DNA of 64,000 nt, taken from the NCBI GenBank assembly GCA_937906475.1, contig CALCZA010000026.1, forward strand, positions 1-64,000. Direction: 5' to 3'. This document shows positions 10,296 through 18,700 of this stretch, piece by piece (position 1 is the stretch's first letter; every line of letters begins with the position of its first letter). Made by a program: the position numbers and the translations under genes. The notes beneath the pieces were generated by a model. It saw only the letters and a list, made by a program, of their open reading frames with translations. It made no database searches and was not told the origin of the DNA. Source of the stretch: an uncultured bacterium (lineage in GTDB: Bacteria; Planctomycetota; UBA1135; UBA2386).

Positions 10296-10562
10296 GTTTT
10301 GGTGCCTCTCGAGACTTTGTTGGGATCTCCAGTCGGCTCGCAAGTAGCCGTGGCAAGGTCGGTTGCGCGTGTGTCATTGAGTTCACGCTGCGCCTGGCTC
10401 GAATCTGTCCAGCCCCGCAAGGTTCTTCTGCCCCCGGCAGAGCTTTCCAGGCCAGCTCTTGCATCGGAAACGCCGATCCATAGCATTCTTCCCCCTAACA
10501 GCGAACGTAAGCCCGGCCATTGTGGTCTGGCAGGACCTCTTCGCCCCTAACGCAACCCAAGC

Positions 10563-10584
10563 GGGTCCCCTCCCAAAAGGACCC
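10563..10584 (+). promoter_or_regulatory. Leader hairpin GGGTCC-N10-GGACCC just upstream of the rplC Shine-Dalgarno
   Basis: Perfect 6-bp arms directly preceding AACGGAG...ATG(10602). Confidence 0.4.
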
Positions 10585-10601
10585 CAACGGAGTAGATACT
10601 G

Positions 10602-11408
10602 ATGACGGGTAGAAACACCCTCGGCATCCTGGGCAAGAAGCTCGGTATGTCTCAAGTCTTCCTCGACGATGGCACGTGTGTGCCCGTCACGATCGTGCAA
10701 GCTGGCCCGTGTCCTGTCATGCAGGTCAAGATGGTCAACGCTGCCGAGCACCCCGAAGGTCACCGCAAAGCGTCGATCAATAAGGGCAAGAAGAGCGGCA
10801 AGCATGACCGCGCTCGTGCTGCGGACGGTTACTACGCTGTGCAAGTTGGCTTCGACGAGCGCGCCGCGCGCTTGTGCAGCAAGGCCGAGCTCGGCCACGC
10901 TAAGAAGTCCGGCCTCGACAGCGGCCTGCGCTTCATTCGCGAGTTCCGTCTCGACAAGGCCCCGACGCAGGTGCCGGGCGATTCGCTCACCGTCAGCGTC
11001 TTCGAAGGCATCAGCCACGTCGATGTGACGGGCACGACCAAGGGTCGTGGTTGGACCGGCGTCATCAAGCGTTGGAACTTCGCCACGCAAGACCACACGC
11101 ACGGTAACTCGAAGGTTACGCGTCGCGCTGGTGGTATCGGCCGTCAGTACAACACCAGCCACGGTGTCCCTAAGGGCAAGAAGATGGGTGGTCAGTACGG
11201 TGTCGAGCAGGTCACGATCCAGAAGTTGGAAGTCGTCAAGACCGACGCCGAGCGCAACTTGCTCTACATCCGCGGTGCCGTCCCAGGACACGCCAACGGT
11301 TACCTCGTCATCACGCCGACCGTCAAGAACGAGCGCGAGATGTCGGAGAAGCCGGGCATGGCCGTTTCCAACGCAGCAGCCAAGGCGATGATCGCCAAGG
11401 GCCGCTAG
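10602..11408 (+). CDS. rplC: 50S ribosomal protein L3
   Basis: GILGKKLGMSQVF start, KVTRRAGGIG...KGKKMGGQYG, NLLYIRGAVPGHANG. Confidence 0.97.
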   Translation: MTGRNTLGILGKKLGMSQVFLDDGTCVPVTIVQAGPCPVMQVKMVNAAEHPEGHRKASINKGKKSGKHDRARAADGYYAVQVGFDERAARLCSKAELGHAKKSGLDSGLRFIREFRLDKAPTQVPGDSLTVSVFEGISHVDVTGTTKGRGWTGVIKRWNFATQDHTHGNSKVTRRAGGIGRQYNTSHGVPKGKKMGGQYGVEQVTIQKLEVVKTDAERNLLYIRGAVPGHANGYLVITPTVKNEREMSEKPGMAVSNAAAKAMIAKGR

Positions 11409-11445
11409 TTCACACCTTCACCCCCAGACATAAGGAATATCAACT

Positions 11446-11619
11446 ATGGCACGCGCAAATCGAAAGGGCGGCGGTGGCTGCAAGGGTCGCTTCAAGCCGA
11501 AGAAGATGGGTAAGGGCTGGTTGGCCAACCGCAAGGTTGCAATCGGCAGTCGCCCCGTACTTCGCATCACGGAACCAGTCGAAGCGAAGACCGACGAAGC
11601 CCCGAAGTCCGAAGGTTAA
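11446..11619 (+). CDS. Small basic protein (57 aa) MARANRKGGGGCKGRFKPKKMGKGWLANRKVAIGSRPVLRITEPVEAKTDEAPKSEG
   Basis: ATG with AAGGA SD at proper spacing, 37 bp after rplC stop; strongly basic N-terminal half. Below the ORF-track length cutoff. Confidence 0.65.
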   Translation: MARANRKGGGGCKGRFKPKKMGKGWLANRKVAIGSRPVLRITEPVEAKTDEAPKSEG

Positions 11620-11650
11620 GAAACCTAGGGCTTGGGCAGCGATGGCTTAG

Positions 11651-11705
11651 GCCTTCGCCGTTTGCAGTGACGAAGGCATGCGCCTTCGCGCTGCGCACTG
11701 AGTGC
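11651..11705 (+). promoter_or_regulatory. Overlapping mutually exclusive hairpins between small ORF and flavoprotein gene
   Basis: GCCTTCG(11651-57), CGAAGGC(11671-77), GCCTTCG(11682-88), followed by CGCAC-TGA-GTGCG(11693-11705). Confidence 0.5.
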
Positions 11706-11719
11706 GGACCAGCCAGCCA

Positions 11720-12952
11720 ATGACGATGTCGCATGTAGACGTGGTTGTTGTCGGTGCTGGCGCGGCAGGCCTGATGGCCGCCATCCAGGCCGCATCACGC
11801 GGCCGACGCACCGTGCTGCTGGAGAAGAACCGGCAACCAGGATTGAAGATCCTGATCAGTGGCGGTGGCCGCTGCAACCTCACGACGACTCGCGAGGGCA
11901 AGGATCTCGAGGCGCAATACGGCAAGCGACGCGGTCGCTACCTGCGCCACGCGTTGCGGGCTTTCCCGCCGACGGCGCTGCGCTCATTTGTCGAGGATGC
12001 TGGCGTACCGCTGCGCGAAGAGGATCTCGAAAAGCTGTTCCCGGTCAGCCAGAAGGCACGAGATGTTGTCGTCGCGCTGCTCCAACAGGTTGAACAATCC
12101 GGCGCCGAACTGTGGAGCAATGCGCCGCTCACAAGCATCGAGCGCGATGGTGAGCGCTTCGTATTGCAGACGCCCCGCGGCACCGTGACGGCCGCGAGTG
12201 TGGTCTTGGCAACCGGCGGACTGAGTTACCCGAAGACTGGCGCGACCGGCGATGGCTATGCCTGGTGTCGTCAGTTCGGTCATACGATTACGCGCACGTG
12301 GCCAGCGCTCGCGCCATTGCGTTGCGAGGAGTCTTGGGTCCGGGGCTTGCAAGGCATCGTTCTGCAAGGCGTCGACATCGCGTGTCTCGACCAAGCTGGC
12401 AAGGAAACACTGCGTCGTCGCCGACCGATCCTATTCACGCACAAGGGGCTGTCTGGTCCGGCTCCGATGGACCTGGCTGGTGATGTTGAGGAGCAAGATG
12501 GGCACGCCAAAGTGCGCTTCGACTTCCTGCCCGGCACGCAACGCGAGCAGCTAGAGCAGGCATGGCTCGAGCAAGCGAAGCTGCACGGCGCACGTCGCGT
12601 GGAATCGGTGTTGCCGCGCACGTTGCCCGAACGCATGCGCCACGCGTTATTGGCGATCAGTGGTAGCGAGCTTGACGATCGACTTGGCAGCTGGTCCAAG
12701 GACGCGCGCCGGCGCCTGTTGCAAGCGGTCAAGGATTTGCGCGTGCCGGTGCCAAAGAGTCTCGGCTATGGCCACGCAGAAGTAACTCGCGGCGGCGTCG
12801 CCCTCGACGAAGTCGATGCGCGCACCATGCAGTCGAAGCTGCAGAGCGGCCTGTTCATCTGTGGCGAGTTGCTCGACATCGATGGGCCGATTGGTGGCTT
12901 CAACTTCCAGGCAGCCTTTGCGATGGGACGCTTGGCCGGTCTCAACGCCTGA
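11720..12952 (+). CDS. NAD(P)/FAD-dependent oxidoreductase, HI0933/BaiN family
   Basis: VVVVGAGAAGLMAAIQAASRGRRTVLLEKN, KILISGGGRCNLTT, GELLDIDGPIGGFNFQAAFAMGRLAG. Confidence 0.95.
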   Translation: MTMSHVDVVVVGAGAAGLMAAIQAASRGRRTVLLEKNRQPGLKILISGGGRCNLTTTREGKDLEAQYGKRRGRYLRHALRAFPPTALRSFVEDAGVPLREEDLEKLFPVSQKARDVVVALLQQVEQSGAELWSNAPLTSIERDGERFVLQTPRGTVTAASVVLATGGLSYPKTGATGDGYAWCRQFGHTITRTWPALAPLRCEESWVRGLQGIVLQGVDIACLDQAGKETLRRRRPILFTHKGLSGPAPMDLAGDVEEQDGHAKVRFDFLPGTQREQLEQAWLEQAKLHGARRVESVLPRTLPERMRHALLAISGSELDDRLGSWSKDARRRLLQAVKDLRVPVPKSLGYGHAEVTRGGVALDEVDARTMQSKLQSGLFICGELLDIDGPIGGFNFQAAFAMGRLAGLNA

Positions 12953-13104
12953 GCGCGAACGGTTCTTGTTGCCAGTTCAGCAGGGTGACTGCCAGGGTTG
13001 GCAATGACCTGGCCGCCTCTAAGTGAACCCCGGATACTGCGTCAAACGCGGCCTCAAGCAAACTGCCCGTTGACTGGGCGCCCAGCACTCGCGATCGTCC
13101 AGCC

Positions 13105-14460
13105 ATGATCGGCGATACGATCGTCGCGTTGGCGACGCCGTCGGGCCCGGGCGCTCGCGCCGTGCTGCGATTGTCGGGCCCGCAGGCGTTTGCCGCGGCC
13201 GTGCGCTGCTTTGCGAGTAACTCACCGCACGACTCACCCGAGTTGCCAGGCGAACTCGCACACGCCCGCGCCCAGGTTGAAGGTCACGTGCATGTGGTCG
13301 GACGGCGCGTGCCCGCGATGGCACTGACGATGATCGCGCCTCGTTCGTTCACCGGCGAAGACGTCGTCGAACTGCATGTTCCCGGCAGCCCCGTGTTGGT
13401 GCGACTGCTGCAAGACGAACTGCTGCGCGACGGCGAAGCTCACGGCATCCGCGAAGCGCTGCCCGGTGAGTTCACCGCGCGTGCTTGCGAGAACGGGCGA
13501 TTGAACCTCGCCCAAGCCGAAGGCTTGTTGATGTTGCTGCATGCGCAAGATCAGCAGCAGGCTCTCGGAGCGGTGCAGTGGCTACAGGGTGGCTTGACCA
13601 AGGCCGTGCAAGGCGCGCGCATAGAGTTGCAAGATGCCCTGGCCTTGCTCGAAGTCGGATTAGACTTCGATGACGGCGATACCGGCGCCGTGCCTGAAGA
13701 ATTGTGGTTGACGCCGTTGCAACCGCTGGCCGAGCGCATGGACGCGTTGCTGCAGTCGCTGCCGACGGCCGCTCCCGGCGGCGAAGTTCTGCTGGTGGGC
13801 CGCGCCAACGCTGGCAAGTCGTCGTTGGTCAACGCGCTATCGGGCCAGCAGACGCTGCTCGTCGCCGACCATGCTGGCACGACCCGCGACCTGCTGCGCG
13901 TCGAAGTGGCTCCGTCGGTCTATCTCTGGGATGCCCCCGGTGATCTCGCCTCGCCAACCGCCGCCGATGATGCGGCGTTGGCCCTGCGCGAACGCCTCTC
14001 TGGCCGCGCCGCTGGTTTGCTCGTCGTGCTCGATGCTTCCGACCCACACGTGCCGCAGATGGCGCTGTCGTCGCCGCTGCCTTGGTTTGGCATCGTGTTC
14101 ACCAAGTGTGACCTAGTCGAGTCTGCACCAGCGCTTACGGAAGCTGCGCTCGCGAGGCTGCCGGCCGCAGACCGCATTTTCGTCACCAGTTCGACGGCCG
14201 GCACGGGCCTTTCTCGGCTGAAAGATTGCCTTCGTCGCAGCGCTGGATCGTCGACTGTCGACGCCGGCGGACCGCTGCGAACCGCGCTGCAAACAGCCGC
14301 CGATGCGGTCCGGCGGGCCATCGACGCAGCCGCCTTGGCACCGGAGCTTGCGGCTGCGGAATTGCAAGCTGGGCTGCGTGCGATGGACGGTATTGCTGGC
14401 GAACACAGCCCCGAGCAGTTGCTCGACCGAATCTACGGGCGCTTTTGCCTCGGCAAATGA
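13105..14460 (+). CDS. mnmE: tRNA uridine-5-carboxymethylaminomethyl modification GTPase MnmE
   Basis: DTIVALATPSGPGARAVLRLSG, GRANAGKSSLVNAL, DHAGTTRDLLRVEV, C-terminal LDRIYGRFCLGK. Confidence 0.95.
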   Translation: MIGDTIVALATPSGPGARAVLRLSGPQAFAAAVRCFASNSPHDSPELPGELAHARAQVEGHVHVVGRRVPAMALTMIAPRSFTGEDVVELHVPGSPVLVRLLQDELLRDGEAHGIREALPGEFTARACENGRLNLAQAEGLLMLLHAQDQQQALGAVQWLQGGLTKAVQGARIELQDALALLEVGLDFDDGDTGAVPEELWLTPLQPLAERMDALLQSLPTAAPGGEVLLVGRANAGKSSLVNALSGQQTLLVADHAGTTRDLLRVEVAPSVYLWDAPGDLASPTAADDAALALRERLSGRAAGLLVVLDASDPHVPQMALSSPLPWFGIVFTKCDLVESAPALTEAALARLPAADRIFVTSSTAGTGLSRLKDCLRRSAGSSTVDAGGPLRTALQTAADAVRRAIDAAALAPELAAAELQAGLRAMDGIAGEHSPEQLLDRIYGRFCLGK

Positions 14461-14494
14461 CCGTAAACATACGTCTCAGACTCGTCGTGGGGTT

Positions 14495-14524
14495 TTGACA
14501 TACAAGGGGTTGGGGCTGTAGAGT
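14495..14524 (+). promoter_or_regulatory. Putative sigma70-type promoter TTGACA-N18-TAGAGT
   Basis: Consensus -35 with 18-bp spacer, upstream of nrdR operon. Confidence 0.45.
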
Positions 14525-14588
14525 CCATCCGACTGCAAGGTTTGGAATCCGTGGTCAGATGGGTTCCTTTTCCGCTCGTTCGAAACTC

Positions 14589-14634
14589 CCGGTGGTGGGC
14601 GTCAAACACAGGCTGACCGGCTTGTGGCCACCGG
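14589..14634 (+). promoter_or_regulatory. Leader stem CCGGTGG...CCACCGG reaching into the nrdR Shine-Dalgarno
   Basis: 7-bp outer arms with inner GTCA/TGAC; followed by GGAG and ATG(14650). Confidence 0.35.
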
Positions 14635-14649
14635 AGCGAACTAACTGCA

Positions 14650-15144
14650 ATGCGCTGTCCCTACTGCAAGGCCGACAATGATCGGGTCATCGATTCGCGT
14701 GCAAGCGCCGATGGCTTTGCGATTCGTCGTCGCCGCGTTTGTGCCGATTGTGGCCGACGCTACACGACCTATGAGCGCGCCGAGATGGCGCCTTTGCGGG
14801 TCGTTAAGAAGAACGGAGAGCGCGTTGCGTTTGATCGTAACAAGGTTTTGGGCGGCTTATTGCGCGCGTGTGAGAAGCGACCGGTATCCAACGACCAAGT
14901 CGAGGAAGTAACCGATCGCATCGAACGCCAGTGCATGGAGGCCTTCGACAAAGAGGTACCGAGCAAGGTGGTCGGCAACCTCATCATGCAGGAACTGCGC
15001 CAACTCGATCAGGTGGCTTACGTGCGCTTCGCGTCCGTCTACCGCGAGTTCAAGGACGTCAGCCAGTTCCTGGAAGAGTTGAAGCCAATGCTGGAAAAGC
15101 GGCGAGAGGGTGGTCATGAAGCGTCGGACGGAACATCTGGTTGA
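14650..15144 (+). CDS. nrdR: Transcriptional repressor NrdR
   Basis: MRCPYCKADNDRVIDSR...RRRRVCADCGRRYTTYER Zn ribbon plus ATP-cone (VVKKNGERVAFDRNKVLGGLLRACEKRPV). Confidence 0.97.
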   Translation: MRCPYCKADNDRVIDSRASADGFAIRRRRVCADCGRRYTTYERAEMAPLRVVKKNGERVAFDRNKVLGGLLRACEKRPVSNDQVEEVTDRIERQCMEAFDKEVPSKVVGNLIMQELRQLDQVAYVRFASVYREFKDVSQFLEELKPMLEKRREGGHEASDGTSG

Positions 15145-15703
15145 GAAGCGCGATGGTCGTCGCGAATTCCTTAGAGCAACGAAGCTCGCACGGTCAGTGC
15201 ATCTCGCTCTCTATGAGATCGGGGTGGACGAGGACTGGCGTGCGCTCGAACTTGCGAGTGTTGTGCTCGAGGGTCTGCGCCAAAAGCGCAAGGCTTCGCA
15301 GTCATCCTCGCCAACCGCAATGCCTGTTGGAGGTCCGGTCGTGTTGACGACTACGGAGATCGCCGACTCGGTCCAACACCTGTTGGTGGTGACCGGCCAG
15401 CCGACTGCAGCCGTTGCCTATGGCGCGGTGCAGGTCGAGCGCGCCCGTCGTCGTCAGGTCGTTGGTATTGGCGGTGGTGCTGCTGGCAATGGCGTCACTA
15501 GCAGCGGGGTGGCAGGCACAGGCGCGAATCCTTCGCGCATGGGTGTCAGTTCCGTTCCGAAAGCTGGTCGGCGAACAAGCAAGTCTGGCCTTGGAAGTGC
15601 TGGCCCCGGAAGTGCTGGCCCCGAAAGTTCTGGCTCGGCGAAGTCTGGTGCCGCTGCCAAGCCGAACGTGAAGCCGACTAACCGAATCTGGGGAGAAGGC
15701 TAG
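15116..15703 (+). CDS. ATP-cone-like domain protein with low-complexity C-terminus
   Basis: TEHLVEKRDGRREFLRATKLARSVHLALYEIGVDEDW...TTEIADSVQHLLVVTGQPTAAVAYGAVQVER resembles an ATP-cone; overlaps nrdR stop. Confidence 0.7.
   Translation: MKRRTEHLVEKRDGRREFLRATKLARSVHLALYEIGVDEDWRALELASVVLEGLRQKRKASQSSSPTAMPVGGPVVLTTTEIADSVQHLLVVTGQPTAAVAYGAVQVERARRRQVVGIGGGAAGNGVTSSGVAGTGANPSRMGVSSVPKAGRRTSKSGLGSAGPGSAGPESSGSAKSGAAAKPNVKPTNRIWGEG
15578..15652 (+). repeat. 15-bp tandem repeat (GGAAGTGCTGGCCCC and variants, about 5 units) in coding sequence
   Basis: Two identical units 15593-15607 and 15608-15622, degenerate flanking units in register. Confidence 0.8.
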
Positions 15704-15705
15704 CG

Positions 15706-18700
15706 ATGCGGCTGAAGCGATTAGTTGCCCGCGGGTTCAAGTCGTTTGCCGACAAGACCGAGTTCGAGTTCGACTCGCGTCTGACGGGCATTATCGGCCC
15801 GAATGGTTGCGGCAAGTCTAACGTCGTCGACGCGATCAAGTGGGTGCTGGGTGACCAGCGTGCCAAGAGCTTGCGCGGGTCGTCAATGACCGACGTGATC
15901 TTCAAGGGTGCCGAAGGCCGTGAAGCCATGGGTATGGCCGAGGTCACGATTACGTTCGAAGACCTCGGTGGTCGCTTCGATGGCGCGACCGAGATCGATA
16001 TCTCGCGGCGCCTGACGGTCGATAAAGAATCGAGCTACCTCGTCAACGGCTCCGAAGTGCGTCTCAAGGACGTGCGCGACGTGCTGCTTGACACCGGTCT
16101 CGGAACTGGCGGCTATTCCGTCATGGAGCAGGGCCGCATCGATGCGGTGCTGTCGGCCAACCCCGAAGCCCGACGTGCGATCTTTGAAGAAGCCGCTGGC
16201 GTGGCGCGCTTTAAGCTGCAGAAGAAGGAATCCCTTCGCAAGCTTGAGCGCACTGACCAGAACCTGGCGCGCGTCACCGATCTGCTCGAGGAGCGCGGTC
16301 GCCGCATTCGCAGTCTGCGCATCCAGGCGGGCAAGGCGCGCCGCTACAAGGAACTGCAGGCGACCCTGTGTGACCTTCGCGCCGCGCTGGCCGTCATCGA
16401 TGGCGAGAAGTTGCGCGAACAATGGTTGGTGCAAGCCGATCGTCTAAAGGAACTCGAAGAGCAGTTGCATGCGGCCGAAGCAGGTCGCGAGCAGAAGGGC
16501 TCCGAACTCGATGAGCGTGAAGGGGCAATCTCGGTCGCGACCGTAGCCCTGGAGCGCATCCAGGATGAACTGCGTCGTTGCCAGAGTGAGTTGATGCAGC
16601 ACAAGGAGCGCGCCGAGTCGCACGCCCGTCGTGCCGCCGACCGTCTCGCCGAACTCGAGCGCGGCCAGCAACGCTCCGATGGTATGACCGAGCAGCGCGA
16701 TGAGCGCGCGCTGGTCTTGGCGACGACGCGCGACGATCTGGCTGCCAGGGAAGCCGAACTCGTGGAACTCACCAAGGCGCTTGAAGATCAGCGTCTCGCG
16801 ACCCAAGCCGCAGCGACGGCGCACAAGGAGTTGATCCGCGAGCGCGAGACCGTTCGCGAGCGTCAACTCGAGTTGTTGCACCAGCGCACGCGTGCTCGCA
16901 ACTCGGCGTCCGATGCAACTGCCAAGGTTGCTGCCACCAAGAACCGTCAGTCGCGATTGGATGATCGCCGCATTGTGCTCGGCGATGAGTCGGCACGGCT
17001 CGGTGGCGAGTTGACGCGTTGGCGCACCGAACTCGTCGACCACAGCACGCGCGAGCGCTTGCTCGAGGAACGCGAGCAGGTCGCGCTCGGCAATCTTGAA
17101 GGCGCCGACGTGGCGGCCGCTGAGTTGGCCGAACAAGAATCCAAGCTGCGCTACAAGTTGACCGAATGCGAAGGTCGGCGTCAGGCGTTGATGGCGATGG
17201 AAGCCCACATGGAAGGCTTCGATCAAGGCCCGCGCTACGTGCTCGAGCAGAAGCCGCCTGGCTTGCGCGGTCGTTTACTTGATCTGATCGAGATCGACAG
17301 CCAGCACGGCGCCGCACTCGAAGCGGCACTCGGTCCGTTCGTGCAGGCACTGGTCGTCGATACGCGCGAGAACGCCGCAGCGATCGTTCGCGATCTGTCA
17401 GACCAACGCCTTGGCCGCGTCTTGCTGCTGGTTGAAGCAGCGTTTGATGATGAGCCGCCATGCGCTTCGGGTTCGTCGTTGCTGAAGCCGCCGATGGGCG
17501 CCGAATACTTGACGAATCTGGTCCGCCACGTGCTCGACGAGCAAGGCATGCCGAGCGTTGGCGCTGCGATTGATGCGGCGACTGCTGGCGATGCGGCAGA
17601 AGCGCAGGCAATCACCAGCGAAGGTGGTGCTGCCAGTCGCAAGTTGCTCGCTTGGTTGCTACGCGGCGTCGTGGTCGCAGACTTCGACATTGCTGACTCG
17701 GCTCGCGCCGACCTTTGCTTCGTTACGCCGGACGGCACGGTTGTCTGTGGTCCGCGCATGGAAGGTGGCGCTGCTGCCGAAGGCCACCAAGGTCTGGTGG
17801 TGCGCCGTTCGCAGATTGTCGAACTTGGCGAGAGGGCGGCGGTCCTCAAGGTCGAACTCGATGGCCTCCAGCAAGGCAAGCAAGTCGCGACCGGTCGCGT
17901 CGACTCGCTGAAGCGGGAAATCAAGGCGGTTGGCGACGCGCTCAATAAGGTGCGCCGCGAAGCGCAGACTTGCCACGCGCAAGAGTCTCGTCTGGTTGCT
18001 CGTAACCAAGACATCGTTAGCGAGTCGGAAGAGATCGAACAAGAGGCGTTGGAGTTGGGGCGAACCCGGACCGCGGCACTTGCGATCTTAGGTACGTCGC
18101 TGATGAATCAGCACTTGCTGATCCGTCTCGAGAAGGCTTGTGGTGATGCCGAGCAGAACTTTGGCGAACGCATTCGCGAGTCTGAAGATGGTCATCGCGC
18201 CGAGCAGGACAAGGAACAGAATATCCGCATCACGCAGGTCCAGACCGGCGAAGTGCGCGAAGGTCTGGTGCGTTCAATCAAGATGCATGAGGACGCGCTG
18301 CTCGACTTCGAGCGGGCACTGCAGGAGATCGTCGATCGCATGCAGCAAGCCGAGGACGATCGCGCCGACGCGTTGGCTGCTCAAGAAGGTCTGATGGATC
18401 TCGCCGCCGAACTGGAAGAGCAGGTTACGGAGTTGGCGATCACCAAGGACAGTGCCGACGAAGAAGTGCAATCGGCGCGTGCCGCCCGCGAGCAAGTGCT
18501 CGAGGAAGTGCAGCAGTGGGAGCAGCGCTACGCCGTCGCCAATGAATCGATTGGCCAGACGCGTCTCGCCGTTGTTGATGTCGAACACCGCTTCGAGCGC
18601 CTCGAAGAACGACTGCGCGAAGACGCGAGTGTCGAACTGCGTCGTTGCCTGGGCGAAGTCACCGGCATTGGCCTGGTCGATGCGGCGATGTTCCAAGGTC

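Noticed and set aside
14575-14590. TTCGAAA T-loop-like sequence suggesting a tRNA
   Set aside because: Flanking bases do not form T-arm or acceptor stems; no cloverleaf could be drawn.
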